Positions 53,646 to 62,438 of a DNA stretch of 64,000 nucleotides are shown in pieces. The position numbers were made by a program, and so were the translations under genes. Origin of the DNA: Silanimonas sp. GTDB lineage: Bacteria; Pseudomonadota; Gammaproteobacteria; Xanthomonadales; Xanthomonadaceae. The notes under the pieces are model-generated. The model was not told where the DNA came from. It was given only the letters and a program-made list of their open reading frames with translations, and did no database searches. The DNA lies in contig NZ_JAPZSC010000016.1 in NCBI RefSeq assembly GCF_027531545.1, positions 186,001 through 250,000 on the forward strand. The letters are read 5' to 3'. The first letter of the stretch is position 1. Each line of letters begins with the position of its first letter.

Positions 53646-54268
53646 CGGGCGCTCCAGCGCTGCCGCGCGGCGATCAGCAGGGCAAGCAGGAAGAAGGCGC
53701 CCACCGGCAGGGTGGCGAGCAGGAAGCCGCGGTAGCCGGGCAGCAGTGTCCACTCCAGCTGCGGCAGGCCGAGCAGGGCCCCGGCGCCGGCGAACACGGT
53801 GCCGCGGCCGAGCGCCTCGCGCAGGCCGCCCAGCACCAGCAGCACCAGCAGGAAACCGGTGCCCACCGCGAAGCCGTCCAGCGCCGCGCGCAGCGGGTCG
53901 TGGCGTGACGCGAAGGCCTCGGCGCGGCCGAGCAGGGCGCAGTTGGTGACGATCAGCGGGATGAACAGGCCGAGCACGCCGTGCAGCGCCGGCAGCCAGG
54001 CGCGCATCGCCAGTTCGATAGCGGTGACGACGCAGGCGATGACGGTGACGAACACCGGGATGCGCACGTCGCGGCCGGTCACGCGGCGCAGCGCCGCGAT
54101 GCAGGCGTTGGTGGCCGTCAGCGCAAGCACGGTCGCGAGGCCGAGGCCGAGCGCCGACACCAGCGAGTTGCTGACCGCCAGCAGCGGGCACAGGCCGAGC
54201 AACTGCACGAGCGCGACGTTGCCGCTCGACAGGCCGTATTCGAGGATGGTGCGCGGGCTTGCACTCAC
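53642..54268 (-). CDS. rsxE: Electron transport complex subunit RsxE/RnfE
   Basis: 208-aa polytopic membrane protein. Begins at a GTG that overlaps the rsxG stop (GTGA); family sequences LVQLLGLCPLLAVSNSLVSALGLG and LFIPLIVTNCALLGRAEAFA are clear. Part of the ion-coupled Rnf/Rsx complex that moves electrons between NADH and ferredoxin-like acceptors and, in E. coli, keeps SoxR reduced. Confidence 0.94.
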   Translation of the reverse strand: MSASPRTILEYGLSSGNVALVQLLGLCPLLAVSNSLVSALGLGLATVLALTATNACIAALRRVTGRDVRIPVFVTVIACVVTAIELAMRAWLPALHGVLGLFIPLIVTNCALLGRAEAFASRHDPLRAALDGFAVGTGFLLVLLVLGGLREALGRGTVFAGAGALLGLPQLEWTLLPGYRGFLLATLPVGAFFLLALLIAARQRWSAR

Positions 54269-54939
54269 TGCGTCGGGCCCTCCTGTGGCGGCAGGTCGCG
54301 GAAGGCGAGTGTTTCGCCAACCGGGGCCATCGCCAGCGCTTCGCCGTGGGATTCGACGAACTGAAGCGCGCGCCGAACCGCGCCCACCACCGCGCGCGGC
54401 GTGATCGTCGCGCCGGCGAGCTGGTCGAAGGCCCCGCCGTCGCGCCGCACGCGCCACGCGTCCGCCGCGGGGTCGCGCAGTGATCGGCCGTCAAAGCCAG
54501 TGATCCACGGGCCGCGCGCGATCTCGATGGGGTCGCCGAGGCCCGGCGTCTCGCGGTGTTCGACCACGCGCACGCCAATCACCCGGCCCTGCGCATCCAC
54601 GCCGACGAGCAGTCGGATGTCGCCGTTGTAGCCGTCGGGCGCGACGGCCTCGAGCAACAGGGCCACGACGCGGCCGTCGTTCCGCGCGCGACGCACGGTC
54701 AACGCGTCCTCGCTGCCGAGCCACGCGGGAGCGACCACCTCGATGCGGTCGGTCTGCGGGTCGTTGTCGTACTCCTTCGGCAACAACACGGCCAAGGCAC
54801 GGAGGGTCGACGCGCGCTGCTGCTCGGCGATGCGCTCGGCGGTGAGCGCACGCATCGCGAGCAGGCCGCCGAGGCCCAACGCTCCGACGACGGCCAGCGT
54901 CAGGGCCCCGCGTCCCAGGTTGCCGAGGCGCAGGCTCAT
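54265..54939 (-). CDS. rsxG: Electron transport complex subunit RsxG/RnfG (FMN-binding)
   Basis: 224 aa with one N-terminal membrane anchor (GALTLAVVGALGLGGLLAM) and a periplasmic FMN-binding domain. The FMN-attachment region reads QLAGATITPRAVVGAV, with Thr at the covalent FMN site. HRETPGLGDPIE is a further family motif. The ATG overlaps the rsxD stop by four bases. Confidence 0.93.
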   Translation of the reverse strand: MSLRLGNLGRGALTLAVVGALGLGGLLAMRALTAERIAEQQRASTLRALAVLLPKEYDNDPQTDRIEVVAPAWLGSEDALTVRRARNDGRVVALLLEAVAPDGYNGDIRLLVGVDAQGRVIGVRVVEHRETPGLGDPIEIARGPWITGFDGRSLRDPAADAWRVRRDGGAFDQLAGATITPRAVVGAVRRALQFVESHGEALAMAPVGETLAFRDLPPQEGPTQ

Positions 54940-55913
54940 GGCGCGCCCTTCGTCCGTTCGCCGAGCCAGCGCGGCCTCGCGAGCCGATCGATCAGCGGCG
55001 CGGCGGCATTCATCAGCAGCACGGCGAAGGCCACGCCGTCGGGGAAGCCGCCCCAACGCCGGATCGCCAGCGTCAGCAGCGCCACGCCGGCGCCGAAGAC
55101 CAGGCGGCCGCGGGGCGTCGTGCAGCCCGATACCGGGTCGGTGGCGATGAAGAAGGCGGCGAACACCAGCGCGCCCGAGAAGACGTGGCTCAGAGGGCTC
55201 GGGTGCGTGTCGGCGTCCCACAGCCAGAACGGCAGCGTCACCAGTACCGTGGTGCCGAGCACCGCGACGGGCGTCTGCCACGGGATCACCCGCTTCCACA
55301 GCAGGAGCAGCCCGCCCAACGTCCAACAACCCGCCACCCATTCCCAGCCCCGGCCGCCGAGCGCGCCAAACACGGGGTTCGCTTGGATCTCGGACAGCGC
55401 GTAGCCCTGCGTGGCCTGCTGGCGCAGCAGGTCGAGCGGCGTGGCCTGCGCCAGCGTGTCCCACTGCCCGGGCGCGATCCAGCGCGAGTACTCGAGCGGG
55501 AAGGCGAGCACCACCACGGCCACGCCGACCATCGCCGGGTTGAACGGGTTGTGGCCGAGACCGCCATACAGGTGCTTCGCCACCACGATCGCTGCGGAGA
55601 CGCCGACGAGGTTCATCCACCACGGCGCGGTCGGTGGCAGGCACAGCGCGAACAGCACCGCCGTCAGCGGGGCGGAGAGGTCGGTGAGGGCCGGCCGCAG
55701 TGTGGCGCCGCGGAGGGCCAGCATCGCGGCTTCGAGCACCATCGCGAAGACGACGGCGAGCGCGATCTGCACCAGCACGCCGGGGCCGAAGAACAGCGTC
55801 ATGGCCACGATGCCGGGCACCAGCGCCAGCAGCACGAGGCCCATGGTCGCCGACACGCTGCGGGCGAGGTGCAGGGACGGCGTACCGGGATCGCGGAAGG
55901 CACGCGGGCTCAT
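54936..55913 (-). CDS. rsxD: Electron transport complex subunit RsxD/RnfD
   Basis: 325-aa membrane protein. Family motifs: AKHLYGGLGHNPFNPAMVG and TDPVSGCTTPRGR, the latter holding the threonine that binds FMN covalently in RnfD. About eight to ten TM helices. Overlaps rsxC by four bases. Confidence 0.94.
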   Translation of the reverse strand: MSPRAFRDPGTPSLHLARSVSATMGLVLLALVPGIVAMTLFFGPGVLVQIALAVVFAMVLEAAMLALRGATLRPALTDLSAPLTAVLFALCLPPTAPWWMNLVGVSAAIVVAKHLYGGLGHNPFNPAMVGVAVVVLAFPLEYSRWIAPGQWDTLAQATPLDLLRQQATQGYALSEIQANPVFGALGGRGWEWVAGCWTLGGLLLLWKRVIPWQTPVAVLGTTVLVTLPFWLWDADTHPSPLSHVFSGALVFAAFFIATDPVSGCTTPRGRLVFGAGVALLTLAIRRWGGFPDGVAFAVLLMNAAAPLIDRLARPRWLGERTKGAP

Positions 55914-57514
55914 GGGCGATCACCCTCGGGCGGCGTGTCCGCCTTGCTCGGGGCCGAACCACTCCCGGCGCGTTTGGATCGGGCCTTCGCCAAGGCCGCC
56001 GCCGCGGCGCCCGACACCCGCTTCACCCGCTGCGCCTGGTGCTGGGCGGCCTCTTCGGCCTCGCGCTGCAGGCGTTCAATGCGGCGTTCGAAGCGCTCCT
56101 TCGCCGCCTCCGCTTGCACGCGCTGGTGCTGGCCGAGCCGTGCCGACTGTCGGGCCGCGACGAAACCGGCGGTGAGCGGGATCGCGCTCGGGCAGACGGC
56201 GTCGCAGGCCCCGCATTCGATGCAGGCGCCGAGGCCGAGCGCCAGGGCGCCGGTCAAGTCCCCGCCGTCGGACACGCGCAGGCGGGCGTGGAGCAGCTGC
56301 GGTTGCAGCCGCGAGGGGCAGGCGTTCGCGCAGTCGCCGCAGCGGATGCAGGGCAGCGGCGACCTTGGCGCGGATGAGCCCGCTCCCGCGTCGGGTGACA
56401 CCGGCCCGCACCAGGCGGTGAGGGCGATGGTGGTCTTGATCACCGCCACGTCGTCATGCGGCAACGCCACGCCCATCATCGGGCCACCGGCGCGCAGCAC
56501 CGTTGCCTTGTCGCGCCAGCCGCCCACGGCTTCCGCCACGTGCGACGCCGGGGTGCCGAGCAACACGTCGAAGGTGGCGGCATGGGAAACCCCATCGCCA
56601 CCCACCGTCACCAGACGCGAGACCTGCGGTTCGCCATGCACGACGGCCCGCCAAGCCGCCGCCGCGGTAGCGACGTTCTGCACGAGCACACCGAGGTCGC
56701 GTGGCAGGCCGCCGTCGGGGACTTCTTCGCCGGTAATCGCCTGGATGAGCTGGCGTTCACCGCCGGCGGGGTAGCGGTCCGGCATCAGCGCCAGTTCGAC
56801 CATCCGCCCCTCGGCGTCACCGTCCGCGCTCGCGGCGATCGCGGCCTGCACCGCCGGCACGGCCGAGGCCATGCGTTGTTCCATCGCCAGCACGAGGCGG
56901 GTGGCGCCGCAGAGCCGCGCCAGCAGCCGTCCGCCGGCCACCACCTCGTCGGCGCGCTCGCGCAGCAGCGCTTCGTCGCAGGCCACCACGGGTTCGCACT
57001 CGGCGCCGTTGAGGATCAGCAGGCGATGGCTGCCGACCAGTTTGTCGGCGGTGGGGAATCCCGCCCCGCCGAGCCCGACGAGGCCCGCATCAGCCAGCCG
57101 CTGGCGCAGCGCGTCCACCGGCGTCGCCTGCGGATCCAGCGCCGGCATCCGGGCGTCGTCCGACGAGTCGCTGTCGCCCGAAGGTCCGGCCCCGGCGATG
57201 CCAGCATCGACCGCGATCACCACATGCGTCGCGTCCGGCGTGCCCGGCATCGCGACCGGCCCGCGCTCGATGGCGACCACGACGCCTGCCGCCGGTGCGT
57301 GCACGTCCGCGCCAAGCGTGTCCGCCGTGCGGCGGCCGATCCGCTGGAACCGGCGAACGCGATCACCGACCACCACGCAGGCCTCGGCCTCCGCGCCGGC
57401 GTGTTGGAGCAGGGGCACGCGCAGCTGGCCCGGCACGGGCAGCCGCCTCACGGCGGCCGGGGCCGGTTTCAGCGCGGGGAGGGCCAGGCCGCCGAAAAAG
57501 CGATGCAGGCTCAT
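55910..57514 (-). CDS. rsxC: Electron transport complex subunit RsxC/RnfC (two 4Fe-4S clusters)
   Basis: 534 aa. N-terminal NADH/FMN-binding-like domain (GLVGLGGAGFPTADKL, ILNGAECEPVVACDEALL) and two ferredoxin clusters: CIRCGDCANACP and CIECGACDAVCP. The C terminus is a charged, coiled-coil-like helix (RFERRIERLQREAEEAAQHQ) and Lys/Arg/Pro tail. It receives electrons from NADH. The gene upstream is an enoyl-CoA hydratase, not rsxB, so rsxA and rsxB are missing from this cluster. Confidence 0.95.
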   Translation of the reverse strand: MSLHRFFGGLALPALKPAPAAVRRLPVPGQLRVPLLQHAGAEAEACVVVGDRVRRFQRIGRRTADTLGADVHAPAAGVVVAIERGPVAMPGTPDATHVVIAVDAGIAGAGPSGDSDSSDDARMPALDPQATPVDALRQRLADAGLVGLGGAGFPTADKLVGSHRLLILNGAECEPVVACDEALLRERADEVVAGGRLLARLCGATRLVLAMEQRMASAVPAVQAAIAASADGDAEGRMVELALMPDRYPAGGERQLIQAITGEEVPDGGLPRDLGVLVQNVATAAAAWRAVVHGEPQVSRLVTVGGDGVSHAATFDVLLGTPASHVAEAVGGWRDKATVLRAGGPMMGVALPHDDVAVIKTTIALTAWCGPVSPDAGAGSSAPRSPLPCIRCGDCANACPSRLQPQLLHARLRVSDGGDLTGALALGLGACIECGACDAVCPSAIPLTAGFVAARQSARLGQHQRVQAEAAKERFERRIERLQREAEEAAQHQAQRVKRVSGAAAAALAKARSKRAGSGSAPSKADTPPEGDRP

Positions 57515-57548
57515 CGATGCCCGCCCATGCGTGCCGGCCCGTGCGTGC

Positions 57549-58331
57549 TCAGCGGCCGGTGAAGCTGGGCTTGCGCTTGGCGAGGAAGGCGCCGGTGCCT
57601 TCCTTCATGTCCTCGGTCGAGAACGCGATCGCGAAGCCCTGCGTCTCGTAATCGAGGCCGACGTCGATCGGCGATTCGCCGCCGATCAGCACGGCGTCGA
57701 GGATGCCGCGCAGGGCCTGCGGGGCCGCGTTCGCCAGCTGTTCGGCCACGGCGAAGGTGGTGGCTTCCAGTTCCGCCGCGGGCACGACTCGATTGACGAT
57801 GCCGAGCTGCATCGCGCGCTCTGTGCCGATCGGTGCACCGAGCAGGCAAAGCTCGAGCGTCGCGGCGCGGCCGGCGAGGCGCAGCAGGCGCTGCGTGCCG
57901 CCGAAGCCGGGGATCAGGCCGAGGTTGATCTCGGGCTGGCCGATCTTGGCCGTGTCGGCAGCGATGCGCAGGTGGCAGGCCATGGCCAGCTCGAGGCCGC
58001 CGCCCAGGGCGAAGCCGTTGAGCATGCCGACCACCGGCTTGCCGAGGCGTTCGATGCGGGTCATCAGCGCCTGCCCGTGGCGCGAGAAATCGCGCGATTG
58101 CACCGGGCTCAGGCCGTTCATTTCGGCGATGTCCGCCCCCGCCACGAAGGCCTTGGGGCCGGCGCCGGTCAGCACGATGGCGCGGACGCCGTCGTCAGCC
58201 GCCGCGGCGGCGAAGGCCGCGTGCAGATCGGTCAGCGTCGCGTGGTTCAGCGCGTTGAGCTTGTCGGGGCGGTTGACCGTGATGACGCGAACCGCGCCCC
58301 GATCTTCGGTTAGGAGGGTGTTAAAGGTCAT
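57549..58331 (-). CDS. Enoyl-CoA hydratase (crotonase family)
   Basis: 260 aa. Both catalytic glutamates are present: GFALGGGLELAMACHLR and KIGQPEINLGLIPGFGGTQR. Oxyanion-hole segment AFVAGADIAEM. It hydrates trans-2-enoyl-CoA in beta-oxidation or a related pathway; FadB-like or short-chain EchA-like cannot be separated. Divergent from the FkpA-like gene and 34 bases upstream of rsxC on the same strand. Confidence 0.93.
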   Translation of the reverse strand: MTFNTLLTEDRGAVRVITVNRPDKLNALNHATLTDLHAAFAAAAADDGVRAIVLTGAGPKAFVAGADIAEMNGLSPVQSRDFSRHGQALMTRIERLGKPVVGMLNGFALGGGLELAMACHLRIAADTAKIGQPEINLGLIPGFGGTQRLLRLAGRAATLELCLLGAPIGTERAMQLGIVNRVVPAAELEATTFAVAEQLANAAPQALRGILDAVLIGGESPIDVGLDYETQGFAIAFSTEDMKEGTGAFLAKRKPSFTGR

Positions 58332-58467
58332 GCGCGCTCCGCGCGGGCTGTGGATAAGTGTGCTTCCGGGCCCGGAATGTCAGTGGCGATTCAGGCCCCC
58401 GGCCGCTATTCTACGTCGCCCTCGAGGCCGCCCCACGGCCTCGATTCTTTTTCCGCTGGAGACTTGA

Positions 58468-59211
58468 ATGATCGTGCGCGTCCTCGCTGTTGCCCTTGCT
58501 GCCGCCGTCGCCACCGCCGCGACCGCGCAGGCCCCGGCCCCCGCTCCGCAGGCCCGTCCGCAGGGCGCTCCGGCCCAGCAGGCGCCGCTGCCCCAGCCCG
58601 ACAAGAACACCCTGAGCTACGCGCTCGGCTATGACGCCGGCCTGTCGATTGTCAACGCCAAGGCGGACGTCGACATGAACCAGGTCATCCGCGGCCTGCA
58701 GGACGCCTACAACAAGCGCCAGGCGGCCTACACCGAAGAGCAGATGGGTCGCGCCGTGGGCTGGCTGCAGCAGAAGCTGCAGACCGAAGCCCGCACCCAG
58801 TTCGAGACCGCCGCTCGCGAGAACAAGGCGAAGTCGGACGCCTTCCTGGCGGCCAACCGCGCCAAGCAGGGCGTCACCACGCTGCCCTCGGGCATCCAGT
58901 ACCGCATCATCGACGCCGGCACCGGTGCGCGCCCGACCGCGACGAGCGAAGTGCAGATGCACTTCCGCTACTCGCTGCACACCGGCCAGGAGCTGGCCAA
59001 CACCTACGCGTCGCCGAACGCGCAGCCGGCCACCTTCAAGATCGAACAGTTCCCGCTCGTCGGCATCCGCGAAGTGCTGCCGCTGATGCCGGTCGGCTCG
59101 CGTTGGGAGATCTACCTGCCGGCCGACAAGGCCTTCGGCAACGACCCGCGTTCGCCGGTCGGTCCGGGCCAGGCCCTCGTGTTCGACCTGAAGCTCGTCA
59201 GCGTCAAGTAA
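58468..59211 (+). CDS. FKBP-type peptidyl-prolyl isomerase, FkpA/Mip-like, periplasmic
   Basis: 247 aa. Signal peptide (VLAVALAAAVATAATAQA), Pro/Gln-rich linker, N-terminal helical dimerisation domain (NTLSYALGYDAGLSIVNAK, about 48-115) and a C-terminal FKBP domain (about 140-247) ending GPGQALVFDLKLVSV. It assists folding of envelope proteins. In the FKBP part, the usual YTGxLxDGxxFDSS segment reads FRYSLHTGQELANTYAS, which is diverged, so the isomerase activity may be weak. GGAGAC precedes the ATG. Confidence 0.9.
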   Translation: MIVRVLAVALAAAVATAATAQAPAPAPQARPQGAPAQQAPLPQPDKNTLSYALGYDAGLSIVNAKADVDMNQVIRGLQDAYNKRQAAYTEEQMGRAVGWLQQKLQTEARTQFETAARENKAKSDAFLAANRAKQGVTTLPSGIQYRIIDAGTGARPTATSEVQMHFRYSLHTGQELANTYASPNAQPATFKIEQFPLVGIREVLPLMPVGSRWEIYLPADKAFGNDPRSPVGPGQALVFDLKLVSVK

Positions 59212-59277
59212 TCCCGACGCTCGCGGCATCGACAGGGCGTCGCTCCGGCGGCGCCCTGTTTGTTTCCGGAACCTTGA

Positions 59278-59457
59278 ATGTCCACGCCAATCCTCACCCC
59301 TTGCATCGGCATCTGCAGCCTCGACGCCACCGGCTTCTGCGAAGGCTGCTTCCGCACCGGCGACGAGATCGCGCGCTGGTCGCTGATGGGCGATGCCGAG
59401 CGCCAGCGCCTGATGGACGATGTCCTGCCGGAGCGCGAGTCGCGGCTCGCCGGCTGA
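59278..59457 (+). CDS. DUF1289 small cysteine-rich protein
   Basis: 59 aa, too short for most automatic cut-offs. The pattern PCIGICSLDATGFCEGCFRT, with four cysteines that probably bind a metal, followed by EIARWSLMGDAERQRLM, is the DUF1289 family. Function unknown in the family. Lies 66 bases after the FkpA-like gene and 8 bases before the Nudix gene. Confidence 0.9.
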   Translation: MSTPILTPCIGICSLDATGFCEGCFRTGDEIARWSLMGDAERQRLMDDVLPERESRLAG

Positions 59458-59465
59458 AGCGTTCG

Positions 59466-60077
59466 ATGCTGTCCCGCCACCTGTTCGAACGCGCGCTGCT
59501 TGGGCTGCACCCGGCGCCCATCGCGTCGCCGTGGAACCTCGAACAGTTGGCGGATCTGTTGCCCCCCGAACCCTTGCGCCCGGCCGCGGTGCTCGTCGGG
59601 CTGCGCGAGCACAGCAGCGGCACCACGGTGCTGCTGACGCGTCGACAGGACGCGCTGCGGCACCATGCCGGCCAGATCAGCTTCCCCGGTGGTCGTGTCG
59701 ACCTCGCCGACGCGGGTCCGCTGGCGGCAGCGATCCGCGAAACCGAGGAGGAAGTCGGTTTGCCGGCGCGCAGCATCGAGCCGATCGGTTGGCTCGACCC
59801 ATACGCGACGATCACCGGCTTCCATGTCTATCCGCTGGTGGCGCGCATCGACCACGAGCATCCCTTGCATCCGAACGCCGACGAAGTGGCCGAAGCCTTC
59901 GAAGTGCCGCTCGATTTCCTGCTCGACCCGGCCAGCGCCCGCGACGTGGCCATGGAGTGGCGCGGCCGCACGCGCCTGCTGGTGGAGTTCCAGTGGCGCG
60001 AACACCGCATCTGGGGCGCCACCGCGGCCATGCTGGTGAACTTGCGCGAGCGTTTGCAGGCCGCTTCTCCGCCCTGA
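59466..60077 (+). CDS. Nudix hydrolase, probable coenzyme A pyrophosphatase (NudL-like)
   Basis: 203 aa. Nudix box ISFPGGRVDLADAGPLAAAIRETEEEVGL, with the conserved REtEEEvGL core; the preceding HHAGQISFPGG is the CoA-pyrophosphatase (UPF0035) signature. It would cleave CoA and derivatives to phosphopantetheine and adenosine 3',5'-diphosphate. Start chosen at 59466 just after the DUF1289 stop. DUF1289 and NudL-like genes are often neighbours in proteobacteria. Confidence 0.92.
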   Translation: MLSRHLFERALLGLHPAPIASPWNLEQLADLLPPEPLRPAAVLVGLREHSSGTTVLLTRRQDALRHHAGQISFPGGRVDLADAGPLAAAIRETEEEVGLPARSIEPIGWLDPYATITGFHVYPLVARIDHEHPLHPNADEVAEAFEVPLDFLLDPASARDVAMEWRGRTRLLVEFQWREHRIWGATAAMLVNLRERLQAASPP

Positions 60078-60108
60078 ATACTCGGGCTCCCGAACACGGA
60101 GCGCCGCG

Positions 60109-60993
60109 ATGACCGCATCGAACGAACCGTCGCCGCTGGTCGAGGTCGAGGCCCTGCGTGCGCACCTTGGCGACCCGTCATTGCGCATCATCGACGCGCG
60201 CTTCGATCTCGCCGATGCCGATGCCGGCCGCCGCGCGTTCGCGGCATCGCGGATTCCTGGCGCGGTGTATGCGCATCTCGATGACGATCTCTCCGACCAC
60301 GCGAAGCCCGCTTCGGAAGGCCGCCATCCGCTGCCCGAGGCGCACCAGTTCGCCACGACGCTCGCCCGCTGGCGCATCACGCCGGCGACGCCGGTGGTCG
60401 TCTACGACGGTGGGAGCGGCGCCATGGCGGCGGCGCGTGCGTGGTGGCTGCTGCGCTGGATGGGGCATGCCGAGGTGCGAGTGCTCGATGGCGGGTTTGC
60501 CGCATGGACGGCGGCGCAGGCCCCCGTCGATGACTCGCCCATCGAGTCTGCGGTGTGCCGAGACGACCGCGGGATCGCCCACGGCACGCCGGTCGACGCC
60601 TGGCGTCCCGGCAGCGCCCCGACCGTCGACGCCGACGCGTTGGCGTCGCGCGATGCCTCCATCGCGCTGGTTGATGCCCGCGCGCGCGAACGTTTCCGCG
60701 GCGATGTCGAACCCCTCGATCCGAAAGCCGGGCACATCCCGGGGGCGCTCAACCGCCCCTTCGCCGAGAACCTCGCCGCGGGCCGGTTCAAGCCACGGCC
60801 GCAGTTGCAGGCCGAGTGGCGAGCGTTGCTGCCGGAGGACAGCGCGACATGGTTGTCCTGCGGCTCGGGCGTGACGGCTTGCCACAACGCGCTGGCGCTC
60901 GTGCACGCCGGTTGGCCGATGCCACCGCTGTTCGCGCCCTCGTGGTCGGGCTGGGTGAGCGATCCCTCGCGGCCCGTCGCCACCGGCGACTGA
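60109..60993 (+). CDS. Sulfurtransferase, rhodanese/3-mercaptopyruvate type (SseA-like)
   Basis: 294 aa with tandem rhodanese domains. The second carries the active-site loop LSCGSGVTACHNALAL: the CGSGVTA loop is that of 3-mercaptopyruvate sulfurtransferase and not CRKGVT of thiosulfate rhodanese. The first domain has the inactive-type site VYDGGSGAMAAARAWWLLRWMG. Transfers sulfur from mercaptopyruvate to thiol or cyanide acceptors in the cytosol. Confidence 0.92.
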   Translation: MTASNEPSPLVEVEALRAHLGDPSLRIIDARFDLADADAGRRAFAASRIPGAVYAHLDDDLSDHAKPASEGRHPLPEAHQFATTLARWRITPATPVVVYDGGSGAMAAARAWWLLRWMGHAEVRVLDGGFAAWTAAQAPVDDSPIESAVCRDDRGIAHGTPVDAWRPGSAPTVDADALASRDASIALVDARARERFRGDVEPLDPKAGHIPGALNRPFAENLAAGRFKPRPQLQAEWRALLPEDSATWLSCGSGVTACHNALALVHAGWPMPPLFAPSWSGWVSDPSRPVATGD

Positions 60994-61068
60994 AACGGTC
61001 ATCCGCGCGCAACGAACGAGTCACCGCGGATCGCCAACCTGTCGGGCTTTCAGCCAGCGGGGCAAGCG

Positions 61069-62427
61069 ATGCGCGGATTGGCAGTTTGGCGCAGTGTGGC
61101 GGTGGGCCTGGTGCTCGCCATGGCGTGGGTCGTGCAGGCGCAGGCGCCTGCGGGCACGCAGCGGGTCTGTCTTTCCGGTTCGAACACGGTCGGCCAGCGT
61201 CTGGCCCCGGAGCTGGCGAAGGCGTGGGCGGCCCAGCAGGGCTGGCGCTTCGACGGCCAGGACACCCCCGCCCTCGATGAGTCGCGGCTGCGCTTCACCA
61301 CGCCGAAGGGCCTGCTCGTCGTCGACGTGCTGGCGCATGGCACCAGCACCGGCTTCGCTGCGCTTCGCGACGGCGACTGCGATCTGTGGATGGCGTCCCG
61401 CGCGGTGCGCGAGGAGGAGGTGCAGGGCGCACGGCTGATCGGGCCGCTTTACGAAAAGGGACTGGAACACGTCATCGCCCTCGATGGCCTGTCCGTGATC
61501 GTGCATCCGGGCAACCGGGTGTCGACCCTGACAGTCGAACAGGTGCGCGCGCTGTTCTCCGGGCGGGTGCGCGATTGGTCGCAGGTCGGCGGTGCGCCTG
61601 GTCCCGTGGTGCTGCATGCCCGCGACGACCGCTCCGGCACGTTCGACACCTTCAGGTCGCTGGTGATGGGCGAGGCGGCGCTCAGCGCGGCTGCTGCGCG
61701 CTACGAATCGACCGAGCAACTCGCCGCGGCGGTCGCGGCGGACCCGCAGGCCATCGGCTTCGTCGGCCTCGCCGGCGTGGGGCGCGCGAAGCCCTTGGCC
61801 CTGTCGGAGCGCGGCACCGTGCCGATGGCGCCGACGGCGCTGAGCGTGGCCACCGAGGACTACGTGCTGGCGCGTCGCCTGTTCCTTTACAGCGCGGCGC
61901 GACCGCGCGCCGAAGTGCAGGCCCTGATTGATTTCGCGCTAGGCCCTTCGGGCCAGCAGGTCGTTGCCGATGTCGGCTTCGTGCCGCAGGACATCCGCGC
62001 CCTCGACCAGCGGGCGCCGGAGCATCAGGACTACCGCGCGCTCGTCGCCGGTGCGCGCCGTTTGGGCCTGAATTTCCGCTTCGGCGAAGGCGCGGCCGTG
62101 CTCGACAACAAGGCGGTCGAAGACATCGAGCGCCTGGCCCGCTTCATGGCCGCGCCGCGTCAGGGCGGCCACGAACTGCTGCTGATCGGGTTCGCCGATC
62201 GTTCCGAAACGACGCCCTACCTCGCGCTCTCGCTGAGCAACGACCGCGTCGATCTCGTGGCCGCCGAGCTGAGGACGAAGGGGCTTCGCGTGGCGCGCCA
62301 GCGTGGCCTCGGGCAGATCGCGCCGGTGGCCAGCAACGACACGCTGCAAGGCCGCCTGCGCAACCGTCGCGTGGAAGTGTGGATCCGCCCGGTCGGCGCC
62401 GCCAACGCGGTCGGCGGGCAGCGCTGA
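61069..62427 (+). CDS. PstS-like phosphate-binding domain fused to an OmpA-type domain
   Basis: 452 aa. Signal peptide (VAVGLVLAMAWVVQAQA). Residues about 32-300 form a PstS-like binding domain (SGSNTVGQRLAPEL, STSTGFAAL-type loop in HGTSTGFAALRDGDCDL, HARDDRSGTFDTFRS). Residues about 330-445 form an OmpA/peptidoglycan-binding domain (LLLIGFADRSETTPYLALSL, SNDRVDLVAAEL). It would hold a phosphate-type binding module to the peptidoglycan. No transporter genes are adjacent, so a sensory or structural role is possible. Substrate unproven. Confidence 0.85.
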   Translation: MRGLAVWRSVAVGLVLAMAWVVQAQAPAGTQRVCLSGSNTVGQRLAPELAKAWAAQQGWRFDGQDTPALDESRLRFTTPKGLLVVDVLAHGTSTGFAALRDGDCDLWMASRAVREEEVQGARLIGPLYEKGLEHVIALDGLSVIVHPGNRVSTLTVEQVRALFSGRVRDWSQVGGAPGPVVLHARDDRSGTFDTFRSLVMGEAALSAAAARYESTEQLAAAVAADPQAIGFVGLAGVGRAKPLALSERGTVPMAPTALSVATEDYVLARRLFLYSAARPRAEVQALIDFALGPSGQQVVADVGFVPQDIRALDQRAPEHQDYRALVAGARRLGLNFRFGEGAAVLDNKAVEDIERLARFMAAPRQGGHELLLIGFADRSETTPYLALSLSNDRVDLVAAELRTKGLRVARQRGLGQIAPVASNDTLQGRLRNRRVEVWIRPVGAANAVGGQR

Positions 62428-62438
62428 GGGCGCGGCGC

